Shown piece after piece: positions 20,601-30,472 of a DNA stretch of 64,000 nucleotides. The notes under the pieces were generated by a model. It was not told the DNA's origin and did no database searches. It saw nothing but the letters and a program-made list of their open reading frames with translations. How positions within the stretch are numbered: position 1 is the stretch's first letter; each line of letters opens with the position of its first letter. Source of the stretch: Panonychus citri (taxonomy: Eukaryota > Arthropoda > Arachnida > Trombidiformes > Tetranychidae). The stretch spans positions 2,976,001 to 3,040,000 of the forward strand of contig NW_026515544.1 of assembly GCF_014898815.1 (NCBI RefSeq), written 5' to 3'. The position numbers were made by a program, and so were the translations under genes.

Positions 20601-21206
20601 TGAATCAAGTTGAATTATTGCTCTCTTCGATAGTATGAATGGAGGTAATTGTTTCTTTTTACACCCACCACGATATGGAATATACTTTCCTATGCGCACC
20701 TCGAGCGATTTCACTTTGTTCAATATCCAACCACTTCCTTTCTGGTTAAATGAATCAAAATCCAATGATATTTCGAAATAACACTCATCAAGAAAATGAT
20801 TGTACAAATCGATGGATGTTAATGGTTTCAAACTAGAATTAAACATTGGATCGATCCAAACAATATCAAAACCATCATATCGATAAAACTCACAACTTAA
20901 ACCAATTTGAACTTTTAACATTCCAAGACTTTTTAAAAATGTTGTCAGCAATTGTTTTAAATTTCCACTTTCTGTTTTCAAGACAGTTTCAATATCAAAA
21001 AAGTTTTCATTGAATTTTTTATAATAAACATTTAGAGATTTATAAAAAGCTTGTTTTTTCATGAGAAATTCACCAGGTAATTGTACATTGAGGTTCCTTG
21101 AGATTGACACTTGTACACTTGCACATAACTGTTGATGAAATTTAAGATTGATTTGTTTTTTAAACTTTCTATTACAGTGAACACACCTTGAAACAGTAGT
21201 TGTCAT
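17670..21206 (-). CDS. protein-primed family B DNA polymerase (pPolB)
   Basis: 1178 aa, a full-length Polinton polymerase. In order: an N-terminal C2HC zinc finger (Cys8, Cys11, His23, Cys27), a second zinc finger near residues 317-338 (FCENCF...H...C), exonuclease motif I YADFETL (about 370), an endonuclease-VII/HNH-like block CHIC...RDHDHFTGLYRGAAHDLCN (about 461-500), Exo II HNLKNFDAH, Exo III (KIDVILLAAVFENF, about 660), motif A LDVNNLYGYA (about 757), motif B KLLVNAIYGKS (about 925) and motif C YTDTDSF (about 1020). It replicates linear DNA from a protein primer. A TATA box (GATATAAAAT, 21261-21270, minus) lies 55 nt upstream. All catalytic motifs are intact. Confidence 0.96.
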   Translation of the reverse strand: MTTTVSRCVHCNRKFKKQINLKFHQQLCASVQVSISRNLNVQLPGEFLMKKQAFYKSLNVYYKKFNENFFDIETVLKTESGNLKQLLTTFLKSLGMLKVQIGLSCEFYRYDGFDIVWIDPMFNSSLKPLTSIDLYNHFLDECYFEISLDFDSFNQKGSGWILNKVKSLEVRIGKYIPYRGGCKKKQLPPFILSKRAIIQLDSSVDCFMWSVIAAVHPVQKNACRLSHYKKYQQQYNFDGYKGYVKLDRIKFFEKKNSISVNVYTFTVNKKKFLPIPLYVSKERLEQHANLLLYDEHYWPIRNFNRFIGSKDSRYHNFCENCFTGFLTSQKCSAHTKDCYQFKPSRVETPPVNTKIFFTQFEKMIKYPFIIYADFETLCQPVDSGENRNTFEYQEHIPSSFGYVIVNNNGKILKYESHRGADSGLVFLQSLNKSCEKILNALKNRFSQLRMSTGDQKLFDESTQCHICENDFNIDDVKVRDHDHFTGLYRGAAHDLCNLQMKVPVDIPVVFHNLKNFDAHILIKAIQDRMYDHINIIPQNTEKYISFSFDKLKFIDSYAFLSGSLDVLAQDLGEAFKNSFLLQVFKDEDINFVSAKASLPYDYLDSFDRFNEIELPPYECFYNKLKRENIEKNVYQNMVNLWNHFHVKNMGEFQDIYQKIDVILLAAVFENFRSISIEQFKLDPPHFYSAPGLSWAAALKSTKVKIDLLTDIDMIMLFERGIRGGISSASKRYEKANIPDTSDFISNEKPKFITYLDVNNLYGYALQQALPMSDFKFVDNVEFDSVYQLCINEKNPNSDIGYVFEVDLDYPSHLHDLHKDYPLAPDRVTIDQHHLSKLQLSILETTERPRTKCEKLIATFFKREKYVIHQRNLQFYVKHGLIVTKIHRIVSFKQSCWLKDYIMLCTRKRMVSKSNFEKNFWKLLVNAIYGKSIEDVRKHSEIKLETSLDGAMKQMQKPLVERFFILDEHKALFKMRRKSVLLNKPIFAGFTVLEISKLHMYQLHYEIFKVYYGDNIELLYTDTDSFIYSIKTNNLYNDFNYLSDIFDFSDYPSEHQSGLKNDNHKKKLGYLKDEMNGKNILEFIALKSKVYCLKTDETVKKTAKGVQKAVLKKMITFDDYKTSLDSHNLLYHEMRSLRSFQHNIKSIQSRKLALNPFDDKRYLLENGVDTLPFGHYSTT

Positions 21207-21260
21207 GTTGAAATCACTTCAGTTGAGCTCAGACTGAATGAAATTGGAAAGTTAGTTATG

Positions 21261-21270
21261 ATTTTATATC
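21261..21270 (-). promoter_or_regulatory. TATA box of the polymerase gene
   Basis: GATATAAAAT on the minus strand, 55 nt upstream of the pPolB ATG, at the start of a roughly 780-bp divergent intergenic region shared with the dUTPase. It is a canonical TATA rather than the TATAAGAA type seen before capsid-module genes. Confidence 0.5.
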
Positions 21271-21892
21271 TTTTTCTTTGAAACACAATTATATCTTATG
21301 GATTAATCATCAAAGTTGATAAAATCAACAATAATTTTTGTATATCAAGAATTCAAGATTGTTCTATTAGATTATTAAGCTCACGTTCACATAAGATTTT
21401 TGAAAACAATTATCAAAGTATCACCTAATATCTAATACAAGGTGTAATTACGATTTTCTGTACATTTTATCTAAAGTAGGAATCAAGTAGCAATAAGTAG
21501 ATTAAATCTTAACATGATTCATTGAATAATATTCACAATTTGCTATAATTTGCATAAGGCAATATAAAAGTGTTATAATTAGGATAAAATCTCAAAATAT
21601 TTATCTGATCTGAATCTATAAGACATGCATGAAATAGCTATTTACAATTTTAAAATAATCAATAATTTTTGTCATGAGTTTATATACACGAAAGAGTTAA
21701 TTGTAATAACTGATTACTTGAAATTAATTTAAATTAGTCTATTTTGTTGTTAAAATGTTTCAATCATTCAACCAAGTTTATCATTTAGATCAAACTATTA
21801 ACTACAATGATTAGTATTCAAAAAAATGATAATATAATGATATTTCAGTGAAAAGGGGTGGAAGATAAAAAGTAGGAAGATCTTAGAAGTTG

Positions 21893-21901
21893 TATATAAA
21901 G
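21893..21901 (+). promoter_or_regulatory. TATA box of the dUTPase gene
   Basis: TATATAAAG, about 85-93 nt upstream of the first ATG (21986). The longer reading frame to 21905 needs a TTG start inside the likely 5' leader, which supports the ATG at 21986. Confidence 0.55.
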
Positions 21902-21985
21902 TGATTGAAAAAAATAACATTCATCAGTCAAGTTTATCATCATCAACATTACACTATTCTATCACTATCCGTGAAAAGTTTCAAC

Positions 21986-22879
21986 ATGAGTTTTTCAAGT
22001 TCTGCTATTGCTTTCTATAAGCTGAATTCATTGGCTAAAATTCCAAGACGTTCAACGGTAAACGCTGCTGGATGGGACTTATACGCAATCGAATCAAAAA
22101 AAATCGAACCCTGGTCTAGAGAGCTGATTGGTACTGGACTCGCATTCGATATGCCAAAAGGTGTTTATGGTAGAATCGCTTCTAGAAGTTCATTTGCCTT
22201 GCGAGGTCTGGATGTCGGAGCTGGTGTTATTGATCCTGATTTCCATGGGGAAGTCAAAGTTTTGATCATCAATAATAACAATGTTGTTCAAACAATAAAT
22301 CAGGGTGAGAGATTCTCACAAATAATTTTCGAACCTTACCATGAACCTAAAGAGGTTTTAATATTCAAACATTTTAAAAATGTTGAATCTCATTGTGATA
22401 TTCCACTAACTGTTAAAAGAACAAAGACGGATTCTGATTCCAAAGAAGGTGATGATGAAGAAAACGTTTTAAAAACAGTTGAGAAAATCACAGTGCACAT
22501 GGCTAAACCATCTGATGGAGTATCCAAATTTTACTTCTATTCAGACCGAGATCTTTTCATTGAACCTAATGAAAGAGTTGTTTATTCAACTAAAATTGGA
22601 TTGTCTATGCCTGATGGTATATATGCTCATCTGATTGGATCAAAATTACTCGCTGACTATGGCGTTGATGTTATTGATACAATAATCAAAAAAAATTCTA
22701 CCAAGGAAATCAATATTATATTCCATAATCGCAATAATCATGTATACACCATTGTTGAAGGAATACCAATCGCTCAGGTTCATTTCAAATCTTATTCAAG
22801 TCAATTGGATGAAACAGATGAAATGCCAGCTGGAACTTCACGAGATGCTTCTGGATTTGGCTCTACCGGTCGTAATTAG
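21986..22879 (+). CDS. two-domain dUTPase (tandem duplicated, one degenerate half)
   Basis: 297 aa. Domain 1 keeps dUTPase motifs I (AAGWDLYA, 27-34), II (GRIASRSSF, 62-70), III (GAGVIDPDFHGE, catalytic Asp83; Phe86 replaces the usual Tyr) and IV (GERFSQIIF). After an acidic linker a second dUTPase fold follows with eroded motifs (AHLIGSKLLADYG, VDVIDTIIKK, GIPIAQVHF). Only at the very end is the nucleotide-capping motif V, GFGSTGRN. Ordinary trimeric dUTPases are about 140-160 aa. This layout resembles monomeric dUTPases made from a fused pair, where motif V of the second half serves the active site of the first. It would hydrolyse dUTP to keep uracil out of element DNA. Confidence 0.88.
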   Translation: MSFSSSAIAFYKLNSLAKIPRRSTVNAAGWDLYAIESKKIEPWSRELIGTGLAFDMPKGVYGRIASRSSFALRGLDVGAGVIDPDFHGEVKVLIINNNNVVQTINQGERFSQIIFEPYHEPKEVLIFKHFKNVESHCDIPLTVKRTKTDSDSKEGDDEENVLKTVEKITVHMAKPSDGVSKFYFYSDRDLFIEPNERVVYSTKIGLSMPDGIYAHLIGSKLLADYGVDVIDTIIKKNSTKEINIIFHNRNNHVYTIVEGIPIAQVHFKSYSSQLDETDEMPAGTSRDASGFGSTGRN

Positions 22880-23052
22880 AAATTGTTCACCAACATCATT
22901 GTATTGATTGACTCCGTTTAACATTCTTCTTATTTCTTATTAAATAAAATTTATATAATTACTATTGAAAATATGTCTAGTATACTTTCATTATTCATTC
23001 GGTGACTAGGAATGCTAATATATTAGCGACCTTGTTGATCAGAGTACAATGA

Positions 23053-24104
23053 ACATTAATTCACACATTGAAAATCACAACTTTGATTCATGAACAAAGT
23101 AAAAAGTTCAATTCATTCATTAGATGAGATATCGAGTCAAAATTATCAACATCTCAATCTCCAAAGTACAGACACAGAAGTTAATCAAACTTGTTGATTC
23201 ACACATTGAAAATCACAACTTTGATTCATGAACAAAGTAAAAAGTTCAATTCATTCATTAGATGAGATATCGAGTCAAAATTATCAACATCTCAATCTCC
23301 AAAGTACAGACACAGAAGTTAATCAAACTTGTTGATTCACACATTGAAAATCACAACTTTGATTCATGAACAAAGTAAAAAGTTCAATTCATTCATTAGA
23401 TGAGATATCGAGTCAAAATTATCAACATCTCAATCTCAAAGTACAGACACAGAAGTTAATCAAACTTGTTGATTCACACATTGAAAATCACAACTTTGAT
23501 TCATGAACAAAGTAAAAAGTTCAATTCATTCATTAGATGAGATATCGAGTCAAAATTATCAACATCTCAATCTCCAAAGTACAGACACAGAAGTTAATCA
23601 AACTTGTTGATTCACATTGAAAATCACAACTTTGATTCATGAACAAAGTAAAAGTTCAATTCATTCATTAGATGAGATATCGAGTCAAAATTATCAACAT
23701 CTCAATCTCCAAAGTACAGACACAGAAGTTAATCAAACTTGTTGATTCACATTGAAAATCACAACTTTGATTCATGAACAAAGTAAAAAGTTCAATTCAT
23801 TCATTAGATGAGATATCGAGTCAAAATTATCAACATCTCAATCTCCAAAGTACAGACACAGAAGTTAATCAAACTTGTTGATTCACACATTGAAAATCAC
23901 AACTTTGATTCATGAACAAAGTAAAAAGTTCAATTCATTCATTAGATGAGATATCGAGTCAAAATTATCAACATCTCAATCTCCAAAGTACAGACACAGA
24001 AGTTAATCAAACTTGTTGATTCACACATTGAAAATCACAACTTTGATTCATGAACAAAGTAAAAAGTTCAATTCATTCATTAGATGAGATATCGAGTCAA
24101 AATA
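23053..24104. repeat. tandem array of about 138-bp units, roughly 7.6 copies
   Basis: Successive copies start near 23053, 23191, 23329, 23466, 23604, 23739, 23877 and 24015 and break off in the middle of a unit near 24104. Copies are nearly identical, differing by 1-3 base indels (for example a single C near 23437, AC deletions near 23612 and 23749). Each unit holds an imperfect palindrome centred on TTCATGAA within ACTTTG...CAAAGT. No spacer-repeat alternation, so not a CRISPR array. It lies between the 3' ends of the convergent dUTPase and PC4-like genes. High identity means recent amplification or homogenisation. Confidence 0.9.
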
Positions 24105-24259
24105 TACAAATCATGGAATTCAATACATCAAATATACATCATTAAATGAATTAAAGATAATTGTCATTCAAATTTGCAAGCTTATATATTTATTGATTAT
24201 TGTATTCAAAGATTATTCATTCAGATTTTTCAAATGGGATTCGTATATTTCAAATATGA

Positions 24260-24793
24260 TCATTTTTGTAACGATTTTGCGTATACTTTTTGCAAGTGAG
24301 CAATGAATTTTGGTATATCTGAGTAAAAAAACTCTCCACCAGAACTTGAAGCTTCAACTTGATTGTTTTTGAACCAAAACTTCCGAATTTTGCATACTCT
24401 TCCACCACAATTCGAACGATCTGTGAAGAATACCAAGTTGTCAGATACAATAAACTTATCACCCTGCAAACTTTCATCAGGAGCAACAATTGTTCGATTT
24501 CCAGGAACGTTGGTGAGGTCAATTTTAATTGGCTCCCATTCCAATTTCCTTTTCTTACTCGATTCCCCATTCGAAGCGTTGCTTTGAGTATCCAAACCTC
24601 TTGCTGCTGCCGCTGAATTCAATGAGATTGTTGATTCATCTTCTGATTCACTCAGAGTTAGTTCATTTACTTCATGTTGTTTAGTTGACTCGGGTTTTTT
24701 CTTCGATAATTTTTTCATGGCGCCATCCAAGTTCAATGTTGGAGATTCATCATGGGTTTTCTTTGATTTTGCTTTAACAATTTTTGTTGACAT
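24260..24793 (-). CDS. probable PC4-like single-strand DNA-binding / coactivator protein
   Basis: 177 aa from the first ATG. Residues 1 to about 100 are Lys/Ser/Glu-rich and disordered, with a KKRKLEW nuclear-localisation-like patch. The C-terminal 65 residues read as a PC4-type domain: a FIVSDNLVFFTDR strand, then GGRVCKIRKFWFKNNQ (compare the GKVLIDIREYW strand of PC4), then a final helix with IPKFIAHLQKVY. PC4 proteins bind single-stranded DNA and assist transcription or replication. The gene is single-exon and convergent with the dUTPase across the tandem array. A TATA box lies about 200 nt upstream. Membership in the Polinton is inferred from position. The family call is moderate. Confidence 0.5.
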   Translation of the reverse strand: MSTKIVKAKSKKTHDESPTLNLDGAMKKLSKKKPESTKQHEVNELTLSESEDESTISLNSAAAARGLDTQSNASNGESSKKRKLEWEPIKIDLTNVPGNRTIVAPDESLQGDKFIVSDNLVFFTDRSNCGGRVCKIRKFWFKNNQVEASSSGGEFFYSDIPKFIAHLQKVYAKSLQK

Positions 24794-24988
24794 TTTCAAT
24801 TCTATTTAAAAAGAAGAAAACAAAAAGAAAATGGCGTTAATATAACTTATATTTTAGATTAACTAAAATATTCAATATTGGATAAACTCACTTAATGGAA
24901 TCAGAACTTTGAAACTTTTCACTTTTGATGATTGAAGTTGTTGTATGGAAGTTATATGAACTTATGATTTCATTGATCAATCATCATC

Positions 24989-24997
24989 CTTTTTATA
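24989..24997 (-). promoter_or_regulatory. TATA box upstream of the PC4-like gene
   Basis: TATAAAAAG read on the minus strand, about 200 nt upstream of the ATG at 24793. Distance allows a normal transcription start with a 160-nt leader. Confidence 0.4.
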
Positions 24998-24999
24998 CT

Positions 25000-25593
25000 G
25001 ATTTTGATTCAGTAAAGTTATTCAATCAATGAATAAGCACGAACATATTGAATTTTATCACCATGTTCCATCAAGAACAATTCATTCATGCATTGGTGCA
25101 TGGTAGAAATAATTCATGATTCGAAACCGATGAACCATTTTATTGTTATCGTTCATCTTGTGAATGTATCTCACATGCATTAAAACAATTGCAAGAAAAT
25201 GCATGAATAATATTAGATAGTTAATAAATTATTCAAAGCAAACTGCCTGTTTCAGCCCAACAACATTTTCAAATCTACTGATTAAGTTAAAGTTAATGGG
25301 CAAATGAAGTGGTGGGTAGAGGATGAGATAGATGCTCTTACCATGTTTTAAACTGCAACATATAAAAAATCAATCTTGAGACACTTCATGTTCTCAAGCT
25401 TATCCTGATGACCAATGGTCAAGAAAGAGAGATAAGAATAAGAATGGGGAGAATTGAGTAAACGCTGTCCATTTTTCTTGTTTAGCTCAGGGGAATTTTG
25501 TACTAAAAAGGAATAGGCAAAAATCTAAGCCTCAAAAACGAAAAAAGATTCTGTAAATTGTGATGATGATTAACAAGAAGATGATGACGATGC

Positions 25594-25653
<60 letters not shown>

Positions 25654-28600
25654 AAGAGAGATAAACTGATACATCGTTTATTTGGAATTGAGAAATTATT
25701 TGATCACTAATATTGTAGGTCATTGATCATTTATCATCAAAAGAACGAAATTCTTGTTATTTATTATCTTATTTTTTTTAAAGAAAGAGAGAGGAAAAGA
25801 GTGGACAATGGTCATTGTTTTTACTTTTCTGAGTAAATTTTTCAATTCTTTTGTTTTTTGATCGTTATAAAGAAACCCTAAATTATATTATTGGTCAATT
25901 TTGACCATTCTTTTGATTCTTTCTTATCATGTTTGTTGGATGGGTCATCTTGAAATCCTCTTGATAATTCAAAGTCAACAATAATAACATTATCTGATTA
26001 TTCAATGTGAATCCTTATGTGAATGTCTCATCTTCTGTTTAGCTGAATCTTGAGCAAATTTTCATGATGATTCCTGAAGAGTTGATGTTTATTTTATTTG
26101 ATTCTTGTAATAATGAAGATGATGATATTATCTAATGTTAAATAACATTGATTGATGCGAGTAGATGAAAATCTTTTATAATTCATCAACATCTCATCTC
26201 TCACCCTATTCTGGTTCATCGTTAAACTTTATTATGATTACTTAAGGATGGACAATACTGACCAGTTGCTCGAGGAGTTTAACAACATTGTTTTCTGCTA
26301 ATAAATTATTTTATATTCGTTTATATAATATTGATTCAATGTTATTCTAATCTAGAAATAGAAAGTTTCACAAAAATAATATAAACAATATGAGGAAGAC
26401 AAATTAAGGTGAAAGTTATTGGGATGAAATGAGTATAAAATGATAACCATTCAGATTTATTTGGTTCCAGTTCTTAGATTTCATCATGATGATCATTTTT
26501 ATTTCTCTATCATGAGAATTATTCTTTTACTCGAAGAGATCATTTTCTTTGTGAGATTGATGCTTATATTTTTCGAAAATCAAACCCTCATGAAAATATC
26601 ATTGGAAAGGTAATGATGATCATGGAATAACGTATATCCACATGATTCCAATATAATGTATGCACTCATGAGAGATTTAAATATTTTCCATTTATCTGAT
26701 TGTTCAGGTCAAATGTTTCAATTTTGATCATGATAATAATGATCAAATAGGAAAAGGAAGAGGAAGTCAATGATGATAATACTCAGGAAAACAAAATTTC
26801 CACATGAATCTTACCTTTTGAACTTTCTCCTGTAATTCTGACCCAATTTTTTGAGGTTCGTTGTTTCATGTGAACTTGAAATTTCAATGATTGAGAATTA
26901 ATAATGTAAAACATTATATAAAAGTTGGAACTTCGAAAGAAAAAATTGGATTTCGATAGAAAAGAGCAAAAAGTTTGATGCACATTGAGAAAGGAAAATT
27001 ATCCGCTATCAGTTGATTCCAGTTTAGCTTTTTTGTTCATATGAGAACTTTTTCTTCTTCTCCTTCTTCTCATCATTATCGTCATCATCAGGATACTGGG
27101 TGAGTGATGAAAGCTTTTAATAGTCTGCATGGATTCAAAGGCGAAAATGGGAAGAGAAATTATTTTTCATTCCAAAATTTTTTCCATCAAACTCAAACTC
27201 ATCCTCATCACTCCATCACCTCAACCTCCCAGTGAACATACTGATAGTCATTTAATATTACCATGAATTGACCTAAATAAGAAAGGTGAAAGAAAAATAT
27301 TTCTCATCATCATCATCATTCAATGAAGATGAAGATGATTCCAGTTACATGGATTTTCTGTTTTTTTATCAATTCTTTCATTCAAGCTTCCATTGCCCAC
27401 TTCTCTCTCCCTGAATACTTCATGGCCTTTGAATTGATTTTGAAATAATAGTGAAAAGCAATTTAAAGGGCAAACATCAAAATTTTGAGAAAATATTTCT
27501 CTCTAAAGTTACCATGGTAACGTTTCAACTTTTTCTTTCTTCACAATTTTTTTATCTTCTCTATCTTTTCAATTCACTTTACTATTCCATAGATATTATT
27601 TTGCTCAATGTTCTGGTCACGGATGATGATAAAGATGGAAAATCAATTGTTATCATCGCCCTGATGATAAATATAATTTCTCAGATCATTTTTAACCATC
27701 GTCCACTCAGCATCATCATCACCACCACTATCATCAATAAGTCCCAATGAAAAGTCATCCAAATAATAAGTAATCACTTTCATCATAGTTTAATATCATT
27801 TATGAGCATTTTTTTATTTTTTTATTTTTCCAAGTTTCCAATTTTTTTCTAGTTTCATGATGATTGAGAAAAACAAAAATTTCCAACAATCAATAACTAA
27901 AATGTTGAACAATTTATAACTATTATAATAATAATGTCTCATACAAAAAGGTAAAAATCTATTAATCATAAATTATCATCATGATTTAAATGATAATCAT
28001 CAGAGTTTAATGTTTACCAGACTGAGAGAATTGAGTAGGAAAGTTCATTCTGTATGAATCGAAATGAAAAAAAATGTCACTAAACTTTTCATTCTGTCAG
28101 AACTTTTTCATTTTTACTTTTTACAGTTCTTAGAGTTGATGATATTCTGTTATCAGAATCAACATGATATAGTTATTACTCTGAGTTGTTTTTTACATTT
28201 CTAAAATTAGAATGTGTTTAGATAACTGATTCTTGAAAAAGCATCTTCATCTCTCTGATATCATTATGATTATTATTATCTAATTAGATTGCTTTTAGTT
28301 AAGGAAGAGAGAGAGATAGAAATATAAATATAATCAGAGAATCTTGTTTATCTTTCAATGTACTTCAAGTTATCCTCATTAAAGAATAATCAGTCTGGCA
28401 GTTTGATTTAATTACGATTGTTAGATTAGTATTTGCACTTTTTTCTCCAACATTCTTCCTGTCCGATGGCTTTGAATGTCAGAATTTTACTCATGTGAAT
28501 ATTTCTTTCAATGGTTTGTGTTAATTTTTCTTTCAATTCATGATGATTTCCATTTTCATTATAAGTTCATCTAATGAAGATTGAGTATTTATCAATGCTT

Positions 28601-29656
28601 GAGATTGATTTTCATTTGCACTTCCACAAGCATTCAGCTTAAACTGCAATGCTAACCATCAATTTACCTAATAGAGTATTCAGATTATATTTACGTGTAT
28701 ATTTACCATCTAATAGAAATTCTCAGTGAATGACAGAAATAGATTGATACAATAATTTGAAAAAGTTGAAGAGGAAAAAATTTTCTCGTCCAAAACTTTT
28801 AGATGTATTAATACATCAGATTATTTGTTCAATTTTTGGTCAACTATTTTGTATCAATATCCGGTTAGAATTTTGGTCAATCTTTTCTGTCACATTTACT
28901 CTTACCTTTATATAAATAGCTACAGAAAACGAGTCGCTTATTTTCTGTATAAATACACCTTGAATACCCTCTGGGGATACTTAGATATTGGAGAAAGATG
29001 TAAAATGAATAATGGTTTCTGATGAGGAAGAAAAATATTGATGCATAAGGAGGATATGAAATATCTGATTATGGTAAATATATGATTATATTTATTTGGA
29101 GTGTGGCTAAGCTGAATGTTACAGAATCAGTTTGAGGTTGGCAGTAGGAGGATAAGTAGGGTAAGGTGGATACTCCTTCTATCATCAAACATAAATATAA
29201 TTCTGTATAACCAAACTGGCTACTTGTTATCCTTTCAATAGTTTTAGTAAGATTATGATTATCAATCTTGTTCTAATAATAGTAATAACTTCCAATACCC
29301 TCGAATTCCCATGAATACTCCAATGTCGAAAATCAAAAAGTCATAGAAATTATCGTAAATTTTTTTCTTCATCTTTCAAAACTCGATGAATTTATGTGTA
29401 CACTTGCCTTAGGTCCAAAATGTCCAAGAAAATTATTATTATATTAGAACTTTTTTACAAGTTTGCAAGAAGAATTTACTTTTGATTCATAAAAACTGGT
29501 TCTTTTCATCATAAAAATGTAGATGGTATGAAATTTGACAAGAAAGGGAAAATTTAACATTCTCTCCGACCAATTGAAAAGAAACATTCAATTTGGAATG
29601 AAGTGAATATATATTTATGGAAGTTTATTATTATGTAATGTTGATAAGAACTATTA
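25000..29656. other. gene-free AT-rich region
   Basis: No convincing coding region on either strand and no recognisable RNA gene. It includes a perfect GA microsatellite (25598-25650), a TGATGATG-type run near 27300 and many poly-T tracts. The right end of the Polinton should lie in its first part, but I could not delimit it. Confidence 0.45.
25598..25650. repeat. (GA)n microsatellite
   Basis: About 26 uninterrupted GA units followed by GAAA-type decay. Confidence 0.9.
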
Positions 29657-30472
29657 GGGTGATCAGGCGGTTTTTGACCTGACCCACAAGAAGTGGGTTC
29701 TGATGAATGAGAGTCGGTTTAAATGTTTCTCAGCATGTGTTTTCTATGTGAGACGAGTTTCGTGAACTTTTTTCAGTGTAGCCTGTCTTATGGATTTTCA
29801 GAATTTTCGAACCAGTGCCTGGAAGGGTTAAGATGTTTTCGTTCTCAATTAATAAGGCTGATTATCGTCATGAAGTATATTTAGATTGAAAGCAGTATTG
29901 ATTGTATAAATAAATGGGCAGAAATATTGACGGCTCTAAATAAAGGCCACTTTGCTCGAAACTTGAATTGACGGAAACCTTTAGGCTGAATTCGTGGCCT
30001 TTATATTATCCACATGACCTAATCTAAAATTAGTAACCTTAAAACTAATTATACATTCTAAGGTTTTGAATATAGGTAGAAATGTTGATCTATAGACCGA
30101 CAAGTTCAGTAAAATCGAATCTTGAAAGTCCTTCATGTTATGCTGAAAGTTCATTGGTACTAAGGGTTCAGATTTGAAAATTATGAAAAATTAAAGTTAA
30201 AATAAAATTGGTAATATTGAAATTGTTGATAAACTGGTCCATATGAACAATTAATCATAAAAATCATCGTTCATGGATTCTGAATAGTCTCAGGCCAATT
30301 TATACCATGCACGAAATTCGAGCACTTTTTCTATTCTATGTGCTAACACGCATGAAAAATTAAAATTTTTGAATTGAATATTAATCAGAGTAATCTGCTA
30401 AGTGGAAAAATGAACATGGAATTCGATATAATCATTCATTTCATACTCAGGTCAAAAACCGCCTGATCACCC
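29657..30472. mobile_element. 816-bp TIR element (non-autonomous DNA transposon)
   Basis: The ends are perfect inverted repeats of 26 bp: the left begins GGGTGATCAGGCGGTTTTTG, and the complementary sequence ends at 30472. Both ends abut TA (29655-29656 and 30473-30474), consistent with a TA target duplication of the Tc1/mariner type. Complementarity continues four more bases outside (CTAT/ATAG), so the exact boundary is uncertain. No transposase ORF lies inside, so this is a MITE-like or internally deleted copy. The perfect TIRs suggest recent insertion. Confidence 0.85.

Larger units (their letters stand above)
21207..21985. other. divergent intergenic region between polymerase and dUTPase
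   Basis: About 780 bp of very AT-rich DNA separating the leftward polymerase block from the rightward dUTPase gene. It carries TATA boxes at both sides. I see no ORF or RNA gene. It is a natural candidate for early promoters of the element. Confidence 0.45.
9593..24793. mobile_element. Polinton/Maverick (adintovirus-like) element, coding part
   Basis: The diagnostic Polinton gene set is present and open: protein-primed DNA polymerase B, retroviral-type integrase with chromodomain, FtsK/HerA-type packaging ATPase, adenain-like cysteine protease, major capsid protein and penton-like protein. A pX-like protein, a TBP-like protein, a two-domain dUTPase and a probable PC4-like protein accompany them. 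Gene order on the minus strand is compact, with 1-nt gaps and 4-55 nt overlaps. About 15.2 kb between the outermost genes fits the family's usual 15-20 kb. The coordinates cover the genes only. I searched both flanks by eye and found no matching terminal inverted repeats or target duplication, so the true ends are unknown. No frameshift or stop interrupts any core gene. Confidence 0.9.

Noticed and set aside
9250..21880. Similarity of AGGGGTGGGAGATAAAAG (about 9256) to AGGGGTGGAAGATAAAAAG (about 21854) as a Polinton boundary repeat
   Set aside because: Only about 18 bp, same orientation not inverted, and one copy is inside the element; probably chance.
23053..24104. Possible CRISPR-like array
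   Set aside because: Units are head-to-tail tandem repeats of about 138 bp without variable spacers.
25080..25240. ATGCAT-rich palindromic words as the right Polinton terminus
   Set aside because: They do not match the reverse complement of the left flank beyond short words.
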